A DNA stretch of 64,000 nucleotides from an uncultured Eubacteriales bacterium (GCA_902760595.1 CACWHI010000015.1:1-64000); one strand, 5' to 3'. Positions 33,471 through 41,810 are shown, counted from the stretch's first letter. Translations and numbers: made by a program. The notes: generated from the letters alone by a model not told the origin.

Positions 33471-34092
33471 AGTGAGGAGTTATGAGTGAGGAGTGAGGAG
33501 TTGTGGTCGGAATCGCTCCGCGATTCCAATCCATGCGCGTCAGCGTTGCTTCTGTTGTTTTGCAGGAAATGACGAAGAAAATACGACAGAATCGTTCATC
33601 ACACATTATTCTTCACTGATGCTTCCCTTTTTTGGAGGTTATTATGGGCGGCATCGCGTTTTTGAAAAGCAAACGTTTCAGCATCCGAGTCGTCAGACTG
33701 TATGCATACCTGTGCGGCGAGAAGCGCGAATTCATCATGTCCAAACAATTACTGCGCTGCGGTACTTCAATCGGAGCCAATCTGGCTGAAGCAGAGTATG
33801 CGATAAGTAAAAACGACTTCCACTCAAAAGCATACATCGCCTTGAAAGAGACTGCCGAAACGCTTTACTGGCTTGAGCTCCTGCACAACACCGGCTATTT
33901 GAGCGAAAAGCAATACAAAAGCCTGTATCAGGACGCAGACGAACTGCGCAGGATTCTTACGTCATCGACAAAAACACTCAAAGAAAACTCCCTATCAGTA
34001 ACGTCTTAACGTCTTCCACATAACAATCAAAGAAATCGCCTCGGCGATTTCTTTACCGCAACTCCTCACTCATCACTCCTCACTCATCACTT
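33471..34092 (+). mobile_element. Armed repeat element D carrying a four-helix-bundle gene
   Basis: The left arm starts at 33471 and the right arm ends near 34092. Over 36 aligned bases the left arm and the reverse complement of the right arm agree at 31 positions by my hand count. Inside lie the GGAATCGC/GCGATTCC hairpin (about 33510-33528), the gene at 33644-34009 and an AGAAATCGCC/GGCGATTTCT hairpin (about 34031-34052). It sits between uxaA and kdgA. The arms are the same family as elements B and C, so this looks like the coding version of a small mobile or intervening element. Confidence 0.6.
33644..34009 (+). CDS. Four-helix-bundle protein, 23S rRNA intervening-sequence protein family
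   Basis: A 121-residue helical protein of the S23/IVP family (TIGR02436-like). Typical segments are RVVRLYAYLC, SKQLLRCGTSIGANLAEAEYA with the conserved G-T-S-I-G-A-N-x-x-E pattern near 39-50, and KETAETLYWLELLHNTGYLS near 68-87. Relatives are encoded inside 23S rRNA intervening sequences and elsewhere, and form pentamers that bind nucleic acid. GGAGG lies five bases before the ATG. It is the only ORF in repeat element D and is unrelated to the sugar-acid pathway around it. Confidence 0.88.
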   Translation: MGGIAFLKSKRFSIRVVRLYAYLCGEKREFIMSKQLLRCGTSIGANLAEAEYAISKNDFHSKAYIALKETAETLYWLELLHNTGYLSEKQYKSLYQDADELRRILTSSTKTLKENSLSVTS

Positions 34093-34131
34093 TTCAGCCT
34101 TCGTCATATTTTGAAAGGAGTCACAAACGCC

Positions 34132-35088
34132 ATGGACATCTTAGAAAAACTCTCCCTCGCCGGTCTGGTGCCGGTCATCGCCCTGAACGACGCGAACGAC
34201 GCGGTGCCGCTGTGCAAGGCGCTGGCGGACGGCGGCCTGCCGGTGGCGGAGATCACCTTCCGTACGGCCGCGGCTGAGGAATCCATCCGCCGCGTGCACG
34301 AAGAACTGCCTGAGGTCATCCTCTGCGCAGGCACCGTGCTCACCACCGACCAGGCGGAGCGCGCGGTCAAGGCCGGCGCGGCGGCTATCGTCTCCCCCGG
34401 CCTCAATCCCGAGGTCGTGCGCTGGTGCATCGATCACAACGTCCCGGTCTGCCCCGGCACGTCCAACCCCTCCGACATCGAAGTCGCCCTCTCCTTCGGC
34501 CTCAAGGCCGTGAAGGTATTCCCGGCGGAAGCCATCGGCGGCATCAAGCTGATCAAGTCCATGGCCGCACCTTATGTGGATATGCGGTTCATGCCCACCG
34601 GCGGCGTCAACGAGTCCAACATGCTGGACTACCTGAGCTTTGACAAGATCCTCTGCTGCGGCGGCAGCTGGATGGTGCCCAGCGACGCGGTGAAGGAAAA
34701 GAACTGGCAGAAGATCACCGACCTCACCCGCAGCGCGGTGGACAAGATGCTGGGCTTCGAGCTGCGCCATGTCGGCATCAATTCCGGTAATCCCGAGCAG
34801 GCCCAGAAGGACGCCGAGCAGCTGGCGAAGCTGCTCAACTGGCCCGTCAAGCCCGGCAACAGCTCCGTCTTCGCCGGCGCCGGCTTCGAGTGCATGAAGG
34901 AGCCCGGCCGCGGCAAGAACGGCCACATCGCCATCGCCACCAACAGCCTCAAGCGCGCCAAGTGGCATCTGGAGCAGCGCGGCTTCGCGTTCGACGAGAG
35001 CAGCGCCAAGTTCAAGAACGACAAGATGACCGCCATCTACCTGAAGGACGACATCTGCGGCTTCGCCTTCCACCTGCTGCAGAAATAA
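34132..35088 (+). CDS. kdgA: KDPG/KHG aldolase fused to a VOC-like domain
   Basis: A 318-residue protein. Residues 1-210 are a class I 2-keto-3-deoxy-6-phosphogluconate aldolase: EITFRTAAAEESI near 40 (catalytic Glu), GTVLTTDQAERAV near 68, and the Schiff-base Lys in LKAVKVFPAEA near 127. It would cleave KDPG to pyruvate and glyceraldehyde 3-phosphate. Residues about 213-318 form an extra domain (ELRHVGINSGNPEQA ... ICGFAFHLLQK) that resembles a VOC/glyoxalase fold. The start at 34132 follows AAAGGAG. The kinase (kdgK) is not in the window. Confidence 0.9.
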   Translation: MDILEKLSLAGLVPVIALNDANDAVPLCKALADGGLPVAEITFRTAAAEESIRRVHEELPEVILCAGTVLTTDQAERAVKAGAAAIVSPGLNPEVVRWCIDHNVPVCPGTSNPSDIEVALSFGLKAVKVFPAEAIGGIKLIKSMAAPYVDMRFMPTGGVNESNMLDYLSFDKILCCGGSWMVPSDAVKEKNWQKITDLTRSAVDKMLGFELRHVGINSGNPEQAQKDAEQLAKLLNWPVKPGNSSVFAGAGFECMKEPGRGKNGHIAIATNSLKRAKWHLEQRGFAFDESSAKFKNDKMTAIYLKDDICGFAFHLLQK

Positions 35089-35095
35089 CAAAAGA

Positions 35096-35119
35096 GGGAG
35101 AGCGTCATGACGCTCTCCC
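35096..35119 (+). terminator. Terminator of the uxaB-uxaA-kdgA operon
   Basis: A perfect 24-base palindrome GGGAGAGCGTCA/TGACGCTCTCCC lies seven bases after the kdgA stop. The following sequence (gattcgttta) is only moderately T-rich, so termination may be partial. Confidence 0.65.
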
Positions 35120-35198
35120 GATTCGTTTACTTAATCGGAGACTTTGATCATAGGAGACAATACTCTCATTTTTCGTCAGTGCCGGGAATCCATGCTTA

Positions 35199-35392
35199 TA
35201 CTAATATCTGGTAAAAATGCTAAAAGATTGTGCGTGGTTTTGGCGTTTGATCAAGGAACCCGCACGAAAGCGTACCCGTTGGTACGGTGAGGGTGGGTGA
35301 CGCTGAGCAAGCGTCAAAGACACGTGCAAGATTTAGCCTGAGCAAGCGTCAAAGACACGTGCAAGATTTAGCGGTTTTACCAGAGATTAGTA
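35199..35392. mobile_element. MITE-like element with 18-bp inverted ends and a tandem 35-bp repeat
   Basis: TACTAATATCTGGTAAAA (35199-35216) is inverted at 35375-35392 as TTTTACCAGAGATTAGTA, with one mismatch. Inside, a 35-base unit beginning CTGAGCAAGCGTC is repeated exactly in tandem at 35303-35337 and 35338-35372. No ORF is present. The element makes up much of the 35120-35599 gap; the remainder holds only a weak candidate promoter (TGGATA 35531-35536, TATACT 35554-35559) for the next gene. Confidence 0.6.
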
Positions 35393-35599
35393 TTAACGAG
35401 ATATTCATTGCAAGCTGCGACAGAGTAGTTATAGAATTCATCAATAATCCTCAGATATGCCCGATGCAAAGGAAGATAAGCGGCACTTTGATTTTCGCAT
35501 TTGCCGCACCGGCTGTTAATGATTCCGAGCTGGATAAACGATGTGTTCTATGCTATACTGAAAATGCAACAAATCCAATGATTATCGCAGGAGATCACT

Positions 35600-35935
35600 A
35601 TGCCCCGGAGAACAGTAATTGAAATGAAGATATCTGAGGTCTATCCGCTGCTTGTGCGGAAAGCGGAGCGAAAGGGCCGCACAAAGGCCGAGGTGGATCA
35701 GGTAACCGCCTGGCTTACCGGGTATGATATGGCCTCCACTGATCTGGACGTGACCTATGCGGAATTCTTTGATCGTGCTCCGGCCATGAATCCAAGAGCC
35801 AACCTGATCAAGGGCAGCGTCTGCGGCGTGAAGGTGGAAGAAATCGAAGATCCCCTGATGCAGAAAATACGCTGGCTGGACAAGCTGGTGGATGAGCTGG
35901 CAAAGGGAAAGCCGATGGAGAAGATACTGAGGTGA
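35600..35935 (+). CDS. DUF2200 family protein
   Basis: A 111-residue protein matching the DUF2200 family from start to end: ISEVYPLLVRKAERKGRTK, VTAWLTGYD, FFDRAPAMNPRANLIKG, VCGVKVEEIEDPLMQKIR and LDKLVDELAKGKPMEKIL. The function is unknown. GGAG precedes the ATG. It lies seven bases before a DUF1801 gene, a small pair of unknowns typical of accessory regions. Confidence 0.9.
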   Translation: MPRRTVIEMKISEVYPLLVRKAERKGRTKAEVDQVTAWLTGYDMASTDLDVTYAEFFDRAPAMNPRANLIKGSVCGVKVEEIEDPLMQKIRWLDKLVDELAKGKPMEKILR

Positions 35936-35942
35936 ATCGATC

Positions 35943-36347
35943 ATGTGGAAATGCCCGAAATGCGGACGCGAATTCAGCAGGCAGCATCAGGATCATTACT
36001 GCGTGAAGCCGCAGAACATTGATGAGTACATTGCCGCGCAGGCTGAGGCCATTCAGCCCCGACTGCAGGAGGTTCGCGGCCTCATCCGTTCAGCGATCCC
36101 GGATGCAGAGGAACGGATCTCGTGGATGATGCCCACCTACTGGAAAGGCAGGAATCTGATCCACTTCGCAGCGTCGAAAAAGCACCTGGGGTTGTACCCG
36201 GGCGATGAGGCAACGGTTGTGTTTGCGGAAGAACTGAAAGCTTACGACGTCAGCAAAGGTACCATCCGGCTTCCATATGATGCTGATCTGCCTGCCGAAT
36301 TGATTCAGCGGATTGCCAGATGGTGCTATGAGGCTTATCAGAAGTGA
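35943..36347 (+). CDS. DUF1801 (YdhG/YjhX-like) protein with N-terminal zinc motif
   Basis: A 134-residue cytoplasmic protein. An N-terminal zinc-knuckle-like segment CPKCGREFSRQHQDHYC (residues 4-20) precedes the DUF1801 fold, which shows IRSAIPDAEERISWMMPTYW (near 49-68), LIHFAASKKHLGLYPG and GTIRLPYDADLP. Related proteins in Bacillota have been called iron-chaperone-like but the role is not established. It follows the DUF2200 gene directly. Confidence 0.85.
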   Translation: MWKCPKCGREFSRQHQDHYCVKPQNIDEYIAAQAEAIQPRLQEVRGLIRSAIPDAEERISWMMPTYWKGRNLIHFAASKKHLGLYPGDEATVVFAEELKAYDVSKGTIRLPYDADLPAELIQRIARWCYEAYQK

Positions 36348-36386
36348 TCCGAACCATTCAATATTACTTCTTGGAAAGGACGCACC

Positions 36387-36668
36387 ATGGATCTGTCAAA
36401 ATACAATGAAAAACACGTCAGGATCACGGACAAATAGAACGAAACCTTCACCGGCATGGCAGAGTACGCAAATGCCGATTTCCTGGAATGTGAATATAGC
36501 GGTGAGAAAGACGGCATTCGCTGCGTGACCGCCTGGTGCGCCGCTGAGAATATCGGATCACGGAGAGTGCTGGAAAAAGCAGGTATGAAATTTGTTCGCA
36601 CCGAAAAGGATGGGCTTGCGGTTGGCGAAAAGACTGTTGACAAGCTGATCTTTGCCTATCATGCCTGA
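36387..36668 (+). pseudogene. Chimeric pseudogene: LSM-like start, in-frame stop, GNAT C-terminus
   Basis: From an ATG at 36387 with AAAGGA upstream, the frame reads MDLSKYNEKHVRITDK, then a TAG at 36435, then NETFTGMAEYANADFLECEY, which together look like a small LSM-like protein broken by the stop. In the same frame this runs into AENIGSRRVLEKAGMKFVR, the C-terminal element of a GNAT acetyltransferase, ending at 36668. I infer two gene fragments joined by deletion and then inactivated. Confidence 0.6.
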
Positions 36669-36711
36669 GAAGAAAATAGAAAGTGACCACAGGAGGAATG
36701 ACAGTGGCGTA

Positions 36712-37320
36712 CTATTTTTTCCCAAGCTGTAAAGCTACAGCCCAATTCAAAGAAGCGAGTAAAGCGGCAAGAGAGTACTCCCGTAGTTTGTATCCGCCCA
36801 GTTCGATTAGTTTCATTGTTGTGTGAGGCTTGAGATGCATGCCAACTCCACATGCAATAATTGTTCGAAGATTGCGCTGAACTCCTCTTCGTTGTTCTTT
36901 AAAAGTCATCTCAGCCATCATTCGTTCAATTGTTCTGACGTCTAAAACTGTTCTGTCAGCTAATTCTTCTTTGTAGATATGATGGTCTTTCATAAGCTGA
37001 CTAAACAATTGTGCAAAAGGATCGTGATTGAACGAAAATGGTGTAACAATGTCATCGGATCCTTCAGTGATTTGGACATAGGCTTGTGGTAATAGTAGTG
37101 TTTTTGCATCTAGTCTTGCTCCTGAAATTCTGCTGCAACACAAGAAATCCAATCCTCTATTAGGACGCGTTGTCACCACCGAAATTGTTTTTTTGATTCG
37201 ACAATCTACATTAATGATTTCACTCATAGATGGTATGTTTTTCGGGTGCAATTGGCATTGCTTGATACTGTGTGCAGTTCGCAAAATTCCTATCGGGTGA
37301 CTCCTAAATTGGTACTTCAT
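36712..37320 (-). CDS. Regulator-like protein with C-terminal helix-turn-helix, AT-rich
   Basis: A 202-residue protein not assigned to a family. The C-terminal half contains KEELADRTVLDVRTIERMMA (about 119-138) and LRTIIACGVGMHLKPHTTMK (about 151-170), then LIELGGYKL. This resembles the XRE-type domain found at the end of some phage-repressor-like or peptidase-linked regulators. The N-terminal 100 residues are unrecognised. It has a strong AGGAGGGG site nine bases before the ATG and a candidate promoter (TTGCTT, 16 bases, TAAGAT) near 37366-37393. Base composition is clearly lower in GC than its neighbours. Confidence 0.6.
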   Translation of the reverse strand: MKYQFRSHPIGILRTAHSIKQCQLHPKNIPSMSEIINVDCRIKKTISVVTTRPNRGLDFLCCSRISGARLDAKTLLLPQAYVQITEGSDDIVTPFSFNHDPFAQLFSQLMKDHHIYKEELADRTVLDVRTIERMMAEMTFKEQRRGVQRNLRTIIACGVGMHLKPHTTMKLIELGGYKLREYSLAALLASLNWAVALQLGKK

Positions 37321-37460
37321 GTTATTAGCCCCTCCTATTTAGTTTTCCCCGCTGGGGTTGATATCTTACCACAGAATTAGAAAAAAGCAAGCCAGTTTTT
37401 TTCTTTAAGGGTTCAAAGCCAAACTGGTAGCTTTGTATACATTTGCTTTGTGAGGTTAAT

Positions 37461-38282
37461 ATGCGAAAGGAACAAAATAGAATATTAAGTATTTGGTCAT
37501 TAGTCGTTATCCTCATAACAATAGTATCATTTTCTCATATTTGTAAAGCAGCAGGAAATTCACTGTCTTATCGCAATGATTTATTTACAGATGAATGGAT
37601 AGAAAAGGTCAATAAAAGATGTAATATCCTGTCTTTAGATCAACAATTATATGAACTAGCCATGTATATTAACAGTGCTCCCGAATCTGTTAACCTTATA
37701 GAATCCGATAGAATTTATGTACAGAAGGTTGTGGACTATATTTCAGAGGATACCGGGCTTACACCTAGTGAATTGATACGCTACCATTTTTGTGTCATTG
37801 ATAGTCCCCTTGCGTCTGAAACACTGGGTGTCTGCGCTGGATACAGTGCAAAAATTGCTGATGAAGCCGTAGAAAAGAATGAAATCGGTTATTATACTTC
37901 AATAGCAACATCAGCAGCTGCAGGATATGGACTTTATATGTTTAGTTTTGATCCGAACAGTTTCAGTATGATTGATGTGGTTCATTGCGGTTATTATTCT
38001 TCCTTTCCCCGCCAATGTGATGGATCAATCGTTGAGGTACAGAATGCTTTTCGTTCGGATGACGGATTGCTACTTAATAAACAAAATCTGACAGCAAAAG
38101 ATACTGAAATTCTTCGTCAGTATATTCATGAATTATCCTTCTTGGATGAACAAATGCGTAATAATTCGATTACTCAAGAAGAAGCATGGAGTCATTTTAT
38201 GGGCGTCAGTCTACTGTATGGTTCCAAACCTGTAGAAGAATATGTTGAAACAAATGATATTCACCTCGAAGATGCGAATTGA
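37461..38282 (+). CDS. Secreted or membrane-anchored protein of unknown function, AT-rich
   Basis: A 273-residue protein with an N-terminal hydrophobic segment (about 9-26) ending near CKAAGNS that would act as a signal peptide or anchor. The rest is soluble, with acidic, helical stretches and no motif I recognise. GVCAGYSAKIADEA near 127 and SIATSAAAGYGLYM near 148 are its most distinctive segments. The start at 37461 follows GTGAGG. Codon use is AT-rich, like the divergent regulator-like gene, and the two share the 37321-37460 promoter region. Confidence 0.6.
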   Translation: MRKEQNRILSIWSLVVILITIVSFSHICKAAGNSLSYRNDLFTDEWIEKVNKRCNILSLDQQLYELAMYINSAPESVNLIESDRIYVQKVVDYISEDTGLTPSELIRYHFCVIDSPLASETLGVCAGYSAKIADEAVEKNEIGYYTSIATSAAAGYGLYMFSFDPNSFSMIDVVHCGYYSSFPRQCDGSIVEVQNAFRSDDGLLLNKQNLTAKDTEILRQYIHELSFLDEQMRNNSITQEEAWSHFMGVSLLYGSKPVEEYVETNDIHLEDAN

Positions 38283-38306
38283 TAATATATGAAAGGAACA
38301 AACCAA

Positions 38307-38338
38307 AGGGCGGATAACCCCTTAAACATTATCCGCCC
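38307..38338. terminator. Bidirectional terminator between convergent island genes
   Basis: GGGCGGATAA (38308-38317) pairs with TTATCCGCCC (38329-38338). A-rich sequence precedes and CTTTC follows. It separates the convergent genes ending at 38282 and 38350. Confidence 0.7.
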
Positions 38339-38349
38339 CTTTCAAATAG

Positions 38350-38730
38350 TTAGTAATAGTATCCGCCAGTAATAAGATCGTTTTGATATAGACTCCACAT
38401 TTTAGTCTTTGTCTGGGCATCGACTTTCCCGGTACCCGGATCGGGCTCATCTTCTGTTCCATAGCCAAAACGCCGATGTTGAAAATCAATCACTGCTGCT
38501 TTAGTCTGATTTCCAAACACACCATCGATATCACTGTAACTAAGGAATCCTTGTCTATATAAGACATCTTGAACATTGCGTACTTTTGCACCTCTGGCGC
38601 CATTTTGAATAACAGTTGTACCAAATGCCTGCGATTTCGTTTGTGGATGTGAAATCTCACTCATATTGAAACCACTAACCAAAGATGAATGGACATAGTG
38701 TGAAAGTTCAATTCTGCGGCGAACTTTCAT
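38350..38730 (-). CDS. Peptidoglycan-binding domain protein, probably truncated
   Basis: A 126-residue protein whose residues about 40-118 form a PG_binding_1 repeat: GARGAKVRNVQDVLYRQGFL, then DIDGVFGNQTKAAVIDFQ, then a terminal helix. Such domains normally accompany a catalytic or secreted part, but here there is no signal peptide, no enzyme domain and no clear ribosome site before the ATG, with a TAG codon just upstream. A TGAAAGTTC/GAACTTTCA inverted repeat overlaps the start. It is likely a broken remnant at the right edge of the AT-rich island. Confidence 0.6.
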   Translation of the reverse strand: MKVRRRIELSHYVHSSLVSGFNMSEISHPQTKSQAFGTTVIQNGARGAKVRNVQDVLYRQGFLSYSDIDGVFGNQTKAAVIDFQHRRFGYGTEDEPDPGTGKVDAQTKTKMWSLYQNDLITGGYYY

Positions 38731-38765
38731 GGCCTATTTGCGCCGGTGCGGCACCGGCATGAGGA

Positions 38766-41700
38766 TTAGTATGACAGTGTCAGCCGGACCGTCTTCACCT
38801 CAAAAGCATGGAAGGACAGCGCCAGCCTTCCGCCGCGGACCGGCAGCTCCTGCTGTTCTTCCTCCAGCAGATCGCACAGGCTGGCCCGGAGGACGGGCAG
38901 GTTTACCGTGAGGCGGGCGTCGGCTGCGGCGTGTTTACATTCGTACAGGCGGACAATCACATCGCCCGAACCGTCTTCCGCCGCCTTGACCGTGTCGATG
39001 ATGATGTTTTCTGCGTCCACGCTCATCATGGAGCGCGGCGCCGAGGTGCCGGACGCCTCGGTCACCGGCACATTCAATTCATACCCCTCACGGACGACAT
39101 CGCTGTCCATCAGCGGACCGTCCCAGACATAATAGCTGTAGGCGAAGCTGTGCCTGCCCATATCCGCGTGAAAGTCCGGGGATTTCGGCGCGCGCAGCAG
39201 CGTCAGGCGGATGACGTCCCCCGACATGCTGACGCCGTACTTGCTTTCGTTGAGCACTGCGGCGCCCCGGTTTTCATCGCACAGGGCGGTATAATGATGG
39301 TTGCAGACCTCGTAACGGTCGGCATCGTAGGCGCGGCTGCGGTGGGTCGGCCGGCGGATGTAGCCGAACTGGATCTCGTTGATGGCCTCCTCCGCCCGGA
39401 TACCGGTGGGAAAAGCAGCCTTCAGCACGCGGTGCCGCTCGTGCCAGTCGACCTCCGCCGCGATATCGACGCGCGCCCTGCCGGTGGTCATAGAGATCCG
39501 CTGCTCCACCGTCGACGCCGAAAAGCTGCGTTTCACCAGGACCGTACATTTCCACGGGGTCGATTCGACGATCTCCAGGCTGCCCTGATCCGCGAGGGCC
39601 ACCGGACACGCCTCGTAGGTGCTGTCCAGATCCCACGCCTCGTACTCGCGGGGCACGTCCTTGTACATTTCCAATACGTTGGCCGGAGCGCCGATCCGGC
39701 TGCGGCCGTCCGTATCCGTACAGGATACGATCTCACCGCGGGAATTGACGCGGATCGTCAGCAGACCGTTTTCCATGACGGCACATCCTTCCTCCTTCCG
39801 GACGGTGACCGGGTGGGCGGGAATCGCCGTATGGACCTCGGAGGTCCAGCCCATCGGCGGGATCCGGACGACGCCGTATCCTTCTTCCGTCCGGACCAGC
39901 GCCTCCCGCTCCCAGGACAGGCTGTTGAACCATGTCCGGCCCTGGCTGCCCGCCGTCAGCACAGAGGCGGCGGAATCAGTCAGCCGCGCGGCGTCCGTCA
40001 GGATCTCCTCATAAAGCTTACGCGCTTCCGCGTATACGCGCTCAATGCTGGAGCCGGGCAGGATATCATGGAACTGATTGAGCAGCACCTGCTTCCACCG
40101 GCGTTCCAGCGTCTCCGCCGGATAAGGGACGCGGCCGCGGGCAGCGACAGACCAGATCTCCGCCTCCCGCAGGGCCAGCTCGCTTTTCCGGTTGCCGCGC
40201 TTGATGGCCGCCTGGCTCGTCAGGACGCCCCGATGGGCCTGGAAGTACAATTCGCCCACATACCGGTTCCGCGGCGCGCCGTCCTTCGCGCAGTCTTCAA
40301 AGAACCGCCGGGGCGAGGCGGCGCGCATCTGCGGCACGCCCTCCAGGTCCGCGTTTCTCCTGAGGTCCTCCAGATCGTCCCGGGTCGGGCCTCCGCCGCC
40401 GTCTCCGTAGCCAAAGGGCAGCAGGAACCGCCGAATCCCCCTCCGCTGCACCCGGTCGCGCCAGCGCTCCACCACGGTCGCCGCGTCCGTGTGGGAGGTA
40501 TAATCCATGTGCAGGAAGGAGGTGACCTCGCTCCCGTCCATGCCCTGCCAGGTGAAATAATGATACGGGAAGCGGTCTCCCCCATTGTAGCTCCAGAAGA
40601 TCTTCTGGGTGGTCAGGTATTTGACGCCCGCCCCCTTCAGCAGCTGAGGAAGCGCCGCGCTGTAGCCGAAGGTATCCGGCAGCCACAGCACCTGGCAGTC
40701 CACGCCGAACTCCTCCCGGAAGAACCGCTTGCCATACAGCAGCTGCCGCACCAGCGCTTCGCCGGAGGGCATATTGGTATCCGGCTCCACCCACATACTG
40801 CCGTCCGGGATCCACTGCCCTGTGCGCACCTTTTCTTTGATCCTCGCATACAGCGCGGGGTACAGGGCCTTGCAGATCCGGTACGCCTCCGGCTGGCTCT
40901 GGATATATTTGTACTCGGGGTACAGGTCCATCAGCCGGATCTGGGCCGCGAAGGTGCGCGCCACCTTGCGCTGGGTTTCACGGTAGGGCCACAGCCAGCA
41001 GATATCGATATGCGCGTTTCCGACGGCATAAAACTGCGGCATTGTGGAGCCGTTTTTTGCTTCCATCAGGGGGCGGAGCATCGCCCGCGCCGCCGCGTAG
41101 TCCGCCAGACGCTTTTCCCGGGGCTGCTCAAAATCCACGAGGACCGTAAACCGCTCCAGCGCCTCCTCGATCTCCGCCACGCGCAGCGAGGCCGCGTCCA
41201 GCACGCCGCGCAGGCCGTTCAGCGCCGTCACATCCTTCCACAGCTGGTAGGCCTCTTCATGCCAGATTCCGAAGCTGCTCCGGCCTATAGCCTGCCGCGG
41301 CGTCTCCTCGTCCCGGACCGTATAGCGATCGCCGGAATCCGGGATCATCGGGCCCAGCACGCTGCAGCCTCTGTGGTCCCTGGGATAGTCATGCCCGGCA
41401 TAGGCTTCCATCAGCAGGTGATACCGCCTGCCCGGTTCGCCGGAAAGCGTCAGGATCTGGTCGCAGATATAATGGTGGCGTTCCCTGACCCAATCCGCGC
41501 GGCGGGCGCCGAATTCCTGGCCGTCCACAAATACCGTGGCCTCGCCCCCCGGGTTCAGGTCCATCACGATCCTCCGGCCCCGGGCTGCCTCCGGCAGCGC
41601 GATATCCCCGCGCAGCCAGCAGTATTCCCAGGCCCTGCCCCACTGCTTTCCTTCAGGCATGGCGGCAAAGGGCAGCTTCTCCGCTTCCTCCGCGGAAAGC

Positions 41701-41810
41701 ATATCGAAGGTACACGCGCCCTCCAGCTCGATGCTCCCCAGGGGCTCGTAAAAATCCTTCGAAAGGGCGTGGATCCATGCCGTGAGCCGGTCGTTCCATT
41801 CAGGCTTCAT
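38766..41810 (-). CDS. Alpha-mannosidase, glycoside hydrolase family 38
   Basis: A 1014-residue cytoplasmic retaining alpha-mannosidase. The start at 41810 has GGAGG six bases upstream. An N-terminal beta-rich region (about 1-255) is followed by the catalytic GH38 domain with zinc ligands His267 and Asp269 in GNAHIDICWLWPYRE and the nucleophile Asp379 in WLPDTFGYSAALPQ. The large C-terminal beta-sandwich domains (about 620-1014) complete the family architecture. A GCCGGTGC/GCACCGGC hairpin (38742-38758) follows the stop. A LacI-type operator lies about 100 bases upstream, so it probably belongs to the local mannose-glycan regulon. Confidence 0.93.
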   Translation of the reverse strand: MKPEWNDRLTAWIHALSKDFYEPLGSIELEGACTFDMLSAEEAEKLPFAAMPEGKQWGRAWEYCWLRGDIALPEAARGRRIVMDLNPGGEATVFVDGQEFGARRADWVRERHHYICDQILTLSGEPGRRYHLLMEAYAGHDYPRDHRGCSVLGPMIPDSGDRYTVRDEETPRQAIGRSSFGIWHEEAYQLWKDVTALNGLRGVLDAASLRVAEIEEALERFTVLVDFEQPREKRLADYAAARAMLRPLMEAKNGSTMPQFYAVGNAHIDICWLWPYRETQRKVARTFAAQIRLMDLYPEYKYIQSQPEAYRICKALYPALYARIKEKVRTGQWIPDGSMWVEPDTNMPSGEALVRQLLYGKRFFREEFGVDCQVLWLPDTFGYSAALPQLLKGAGVKYLTTQKIFWSYNGGDRFPYHYFTWQGMDGSEVTSFLHMDYTSHTDAATVVERWRDRVQRRGIRRFLLPFGYGDGGGGPTRDDLEDLRRNADLEGVPQMRAASPRRFFEDCAKDGAPRNRYVGELYFQAHRGVLTSQAAIKRGNRKSELALREAEIWSVAARGRVPYPAETLERRWKQVLLNQFHDILPGSSIERVYAEARKLYEEILTDAARLTDSAASVLTAGSQGRTWFNSLSWEREALVRTEEGYGVVRIPPMGWTSEVHTAIPAHPVTVRKEEGCAVMENGLLTIRVNSRGEIVSCTDTDGRSRIGAPANVLEMYKDVPREYEAWDLDSTYEACPVALADQGSLEIVESTPWKCTVLVKRSFSASTVEQRISMTTGRARVDIAAEVDWHERHRVLKAAFPTGIRAEEAINEIQFGYIRRPTHRSRAYDADRYEVCNHHYTALCDENRGAAVLNESKYGVSMSGDVIRLTLLRAPKSPDFHADMGRHSFAYSYYVWDGPLMDSDVVREGYELNVPVTEASGTSAPRSMMSVDAENIIIDTVKAAEDGSGDVIVRLYECKHAAADARLTVNLPVLRASLCDLLEEEQQELPVRGGRLALSFHAFEVKTVRLTLSY

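Noticed and set aside
35303..35372. Two identical 35-base units considered as a CRISPR array
   Set aside because: The units are directly adjacent with no spacer, and there are no cas genes.
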